64,000 bases of DNA, taken from positions 36,061-100,060 of the forward strand of contig NZ_CAMQZG010000004.1 of the NCBI RefSeq assembly GCF_947039605.1, in the 5' to 3' direction. This document shows positions 63,949 through 64,000 of the stretch, in pieces; the first letter of the stretch is position 1; each line of letters opens with the position of its first letter. The DNA comes from an uncultured Clostridium sp. (lineage in GTDB: Bacteria; Bacillota; Clostridia; Clostridiales; Clostridiaceae). Under the pieces are notes generated by a model. It made no database searches, was not told the DNA's origin, and saw only the letters and a list, made by a program, of their open reading frames with translations. A program made the translations under genes and the position numbers.

Positions 63949-64000
63949 TTTTAACTTAATTTGAGAGAATTCTCCCACTTCAAGCTTTAGCTAAGTGGTG
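63949..64000 (+). mobile_element. left end of a third, variant copy of the element (cut by window edge)
   Basis: TTTTAAC is followed by TTAATTTGAGAGAATTCTCCC, nearly the same as the left end of the full copies. It then diverges into ACTTCAAGCTTTAGCTAAGTGGTG, which forms a hairpin (CCACTT/AAGTGG) and resembles the right-end domain of the full copies. It may be the left end of a full IS605-type element or of a related short element. Confidence 0.45.

Overview
This is an AT-rich window (roughly three quarters A+T by eye) with strong AGGAGG-type ribosome binding sites, U-tailed hairpin terminators, occasional TTG/GTG starts, and many genes typical of anaerobic Firmicutes. These include a rubredoxin-rubrerythrin NADH-peroxidase-type fusion, Bce-type peptide ABC transporters, EamA/APC permeases, an ECF nickel importer and a HemT-like heme oxygenase. 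The best guess is a Clostridium-like member of the Clostridia, on a chromosome. I saw no rRNA, tRNA, phage genes or CRISPR array. Species cannot be given from the sequence alone.

Layout. 1-6.5 kb (minus strand): two tandem Bce-type permeases (one cut by the left edge), a PHP phosphatase, an intramembrane-sensing histidine kinase, a NERD-domain protein and an OmpR-type regulator. 7-9.6 kb: a His/Cys-repeat metal-binding small protein, ribokinase, an HxlR regulator and an orphan OmpR-family regulator with a degenerate receiver. 10-12 kb: two tandem PnuC-type vitamin transporters. 12-19 kb: small unknown genes, a 303-bp repeat element, a FUSC-type exporter, a heme oxygenase behind a Fur-box-like site, an acyltransferase and a 283-aa unknown. 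19.5-27 kb: two EamA transporters, a basic-amino-acid permease and an MgtA-type Mg P-ATPase followed by a 30-aa membrane peptide. 27.4-40 kb: a complete urease system on the minus strand (ureABC, ureEFGD, UreI channel), a large Hsp70-like ATPase, and a NikMN-Q-O nickel importer. 40.4-40.7 kb: the second copy of the 303-bp element, inverted relative to the first. 40.8-53.3 kb: a lipoprotein, a MarR/ABC/ABC/micropeptide operon, small membrane proteins, an APC permease, a PuuD-like hydrolase, a phosphoesterase, a nucleotidyltransferase and an AIM24 protein. 53.5-64 kb: an exported unknown, the rubrerythrin fusion, an M14 peptidase, an MBL-rhodanese protein, a second Bce-type ABC pair, a small membrane protein and a SteT-like exchanger. 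The left end of a third element copy lies at the right edge.

How the genes may work together. Nickel metabolism is the strongest theme. NikMNQO would import nickel, UreE (with an unusual internal His tract) and UreDFG would insert it, UreABC would hydrolyse urea, and UreI would admit urea. The His/Cys-rich repeat protein at 7.0 kb could buffer the metal. A second theme is cell-envelope stress: both Bce-type loci share a TTACAAATTTGTAA-type palindrome, and a third match lies in a divergent promoter near the right end.

The most unusual item is the 303-bp element. Its two full copies differ at three positions and have the same length. They start at a shared TTTTAAC motif, encode no protein, and can fold into a four-way-junction-like RNA followed by a right end resembling IS200/IS605 elements. 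I read it as a non-autonomous IS605-type or IStron-like element carrying a structured RNA. Several unannotated membrane micropeptides (29-36 aa) with good ribosome binding sites are also reported.
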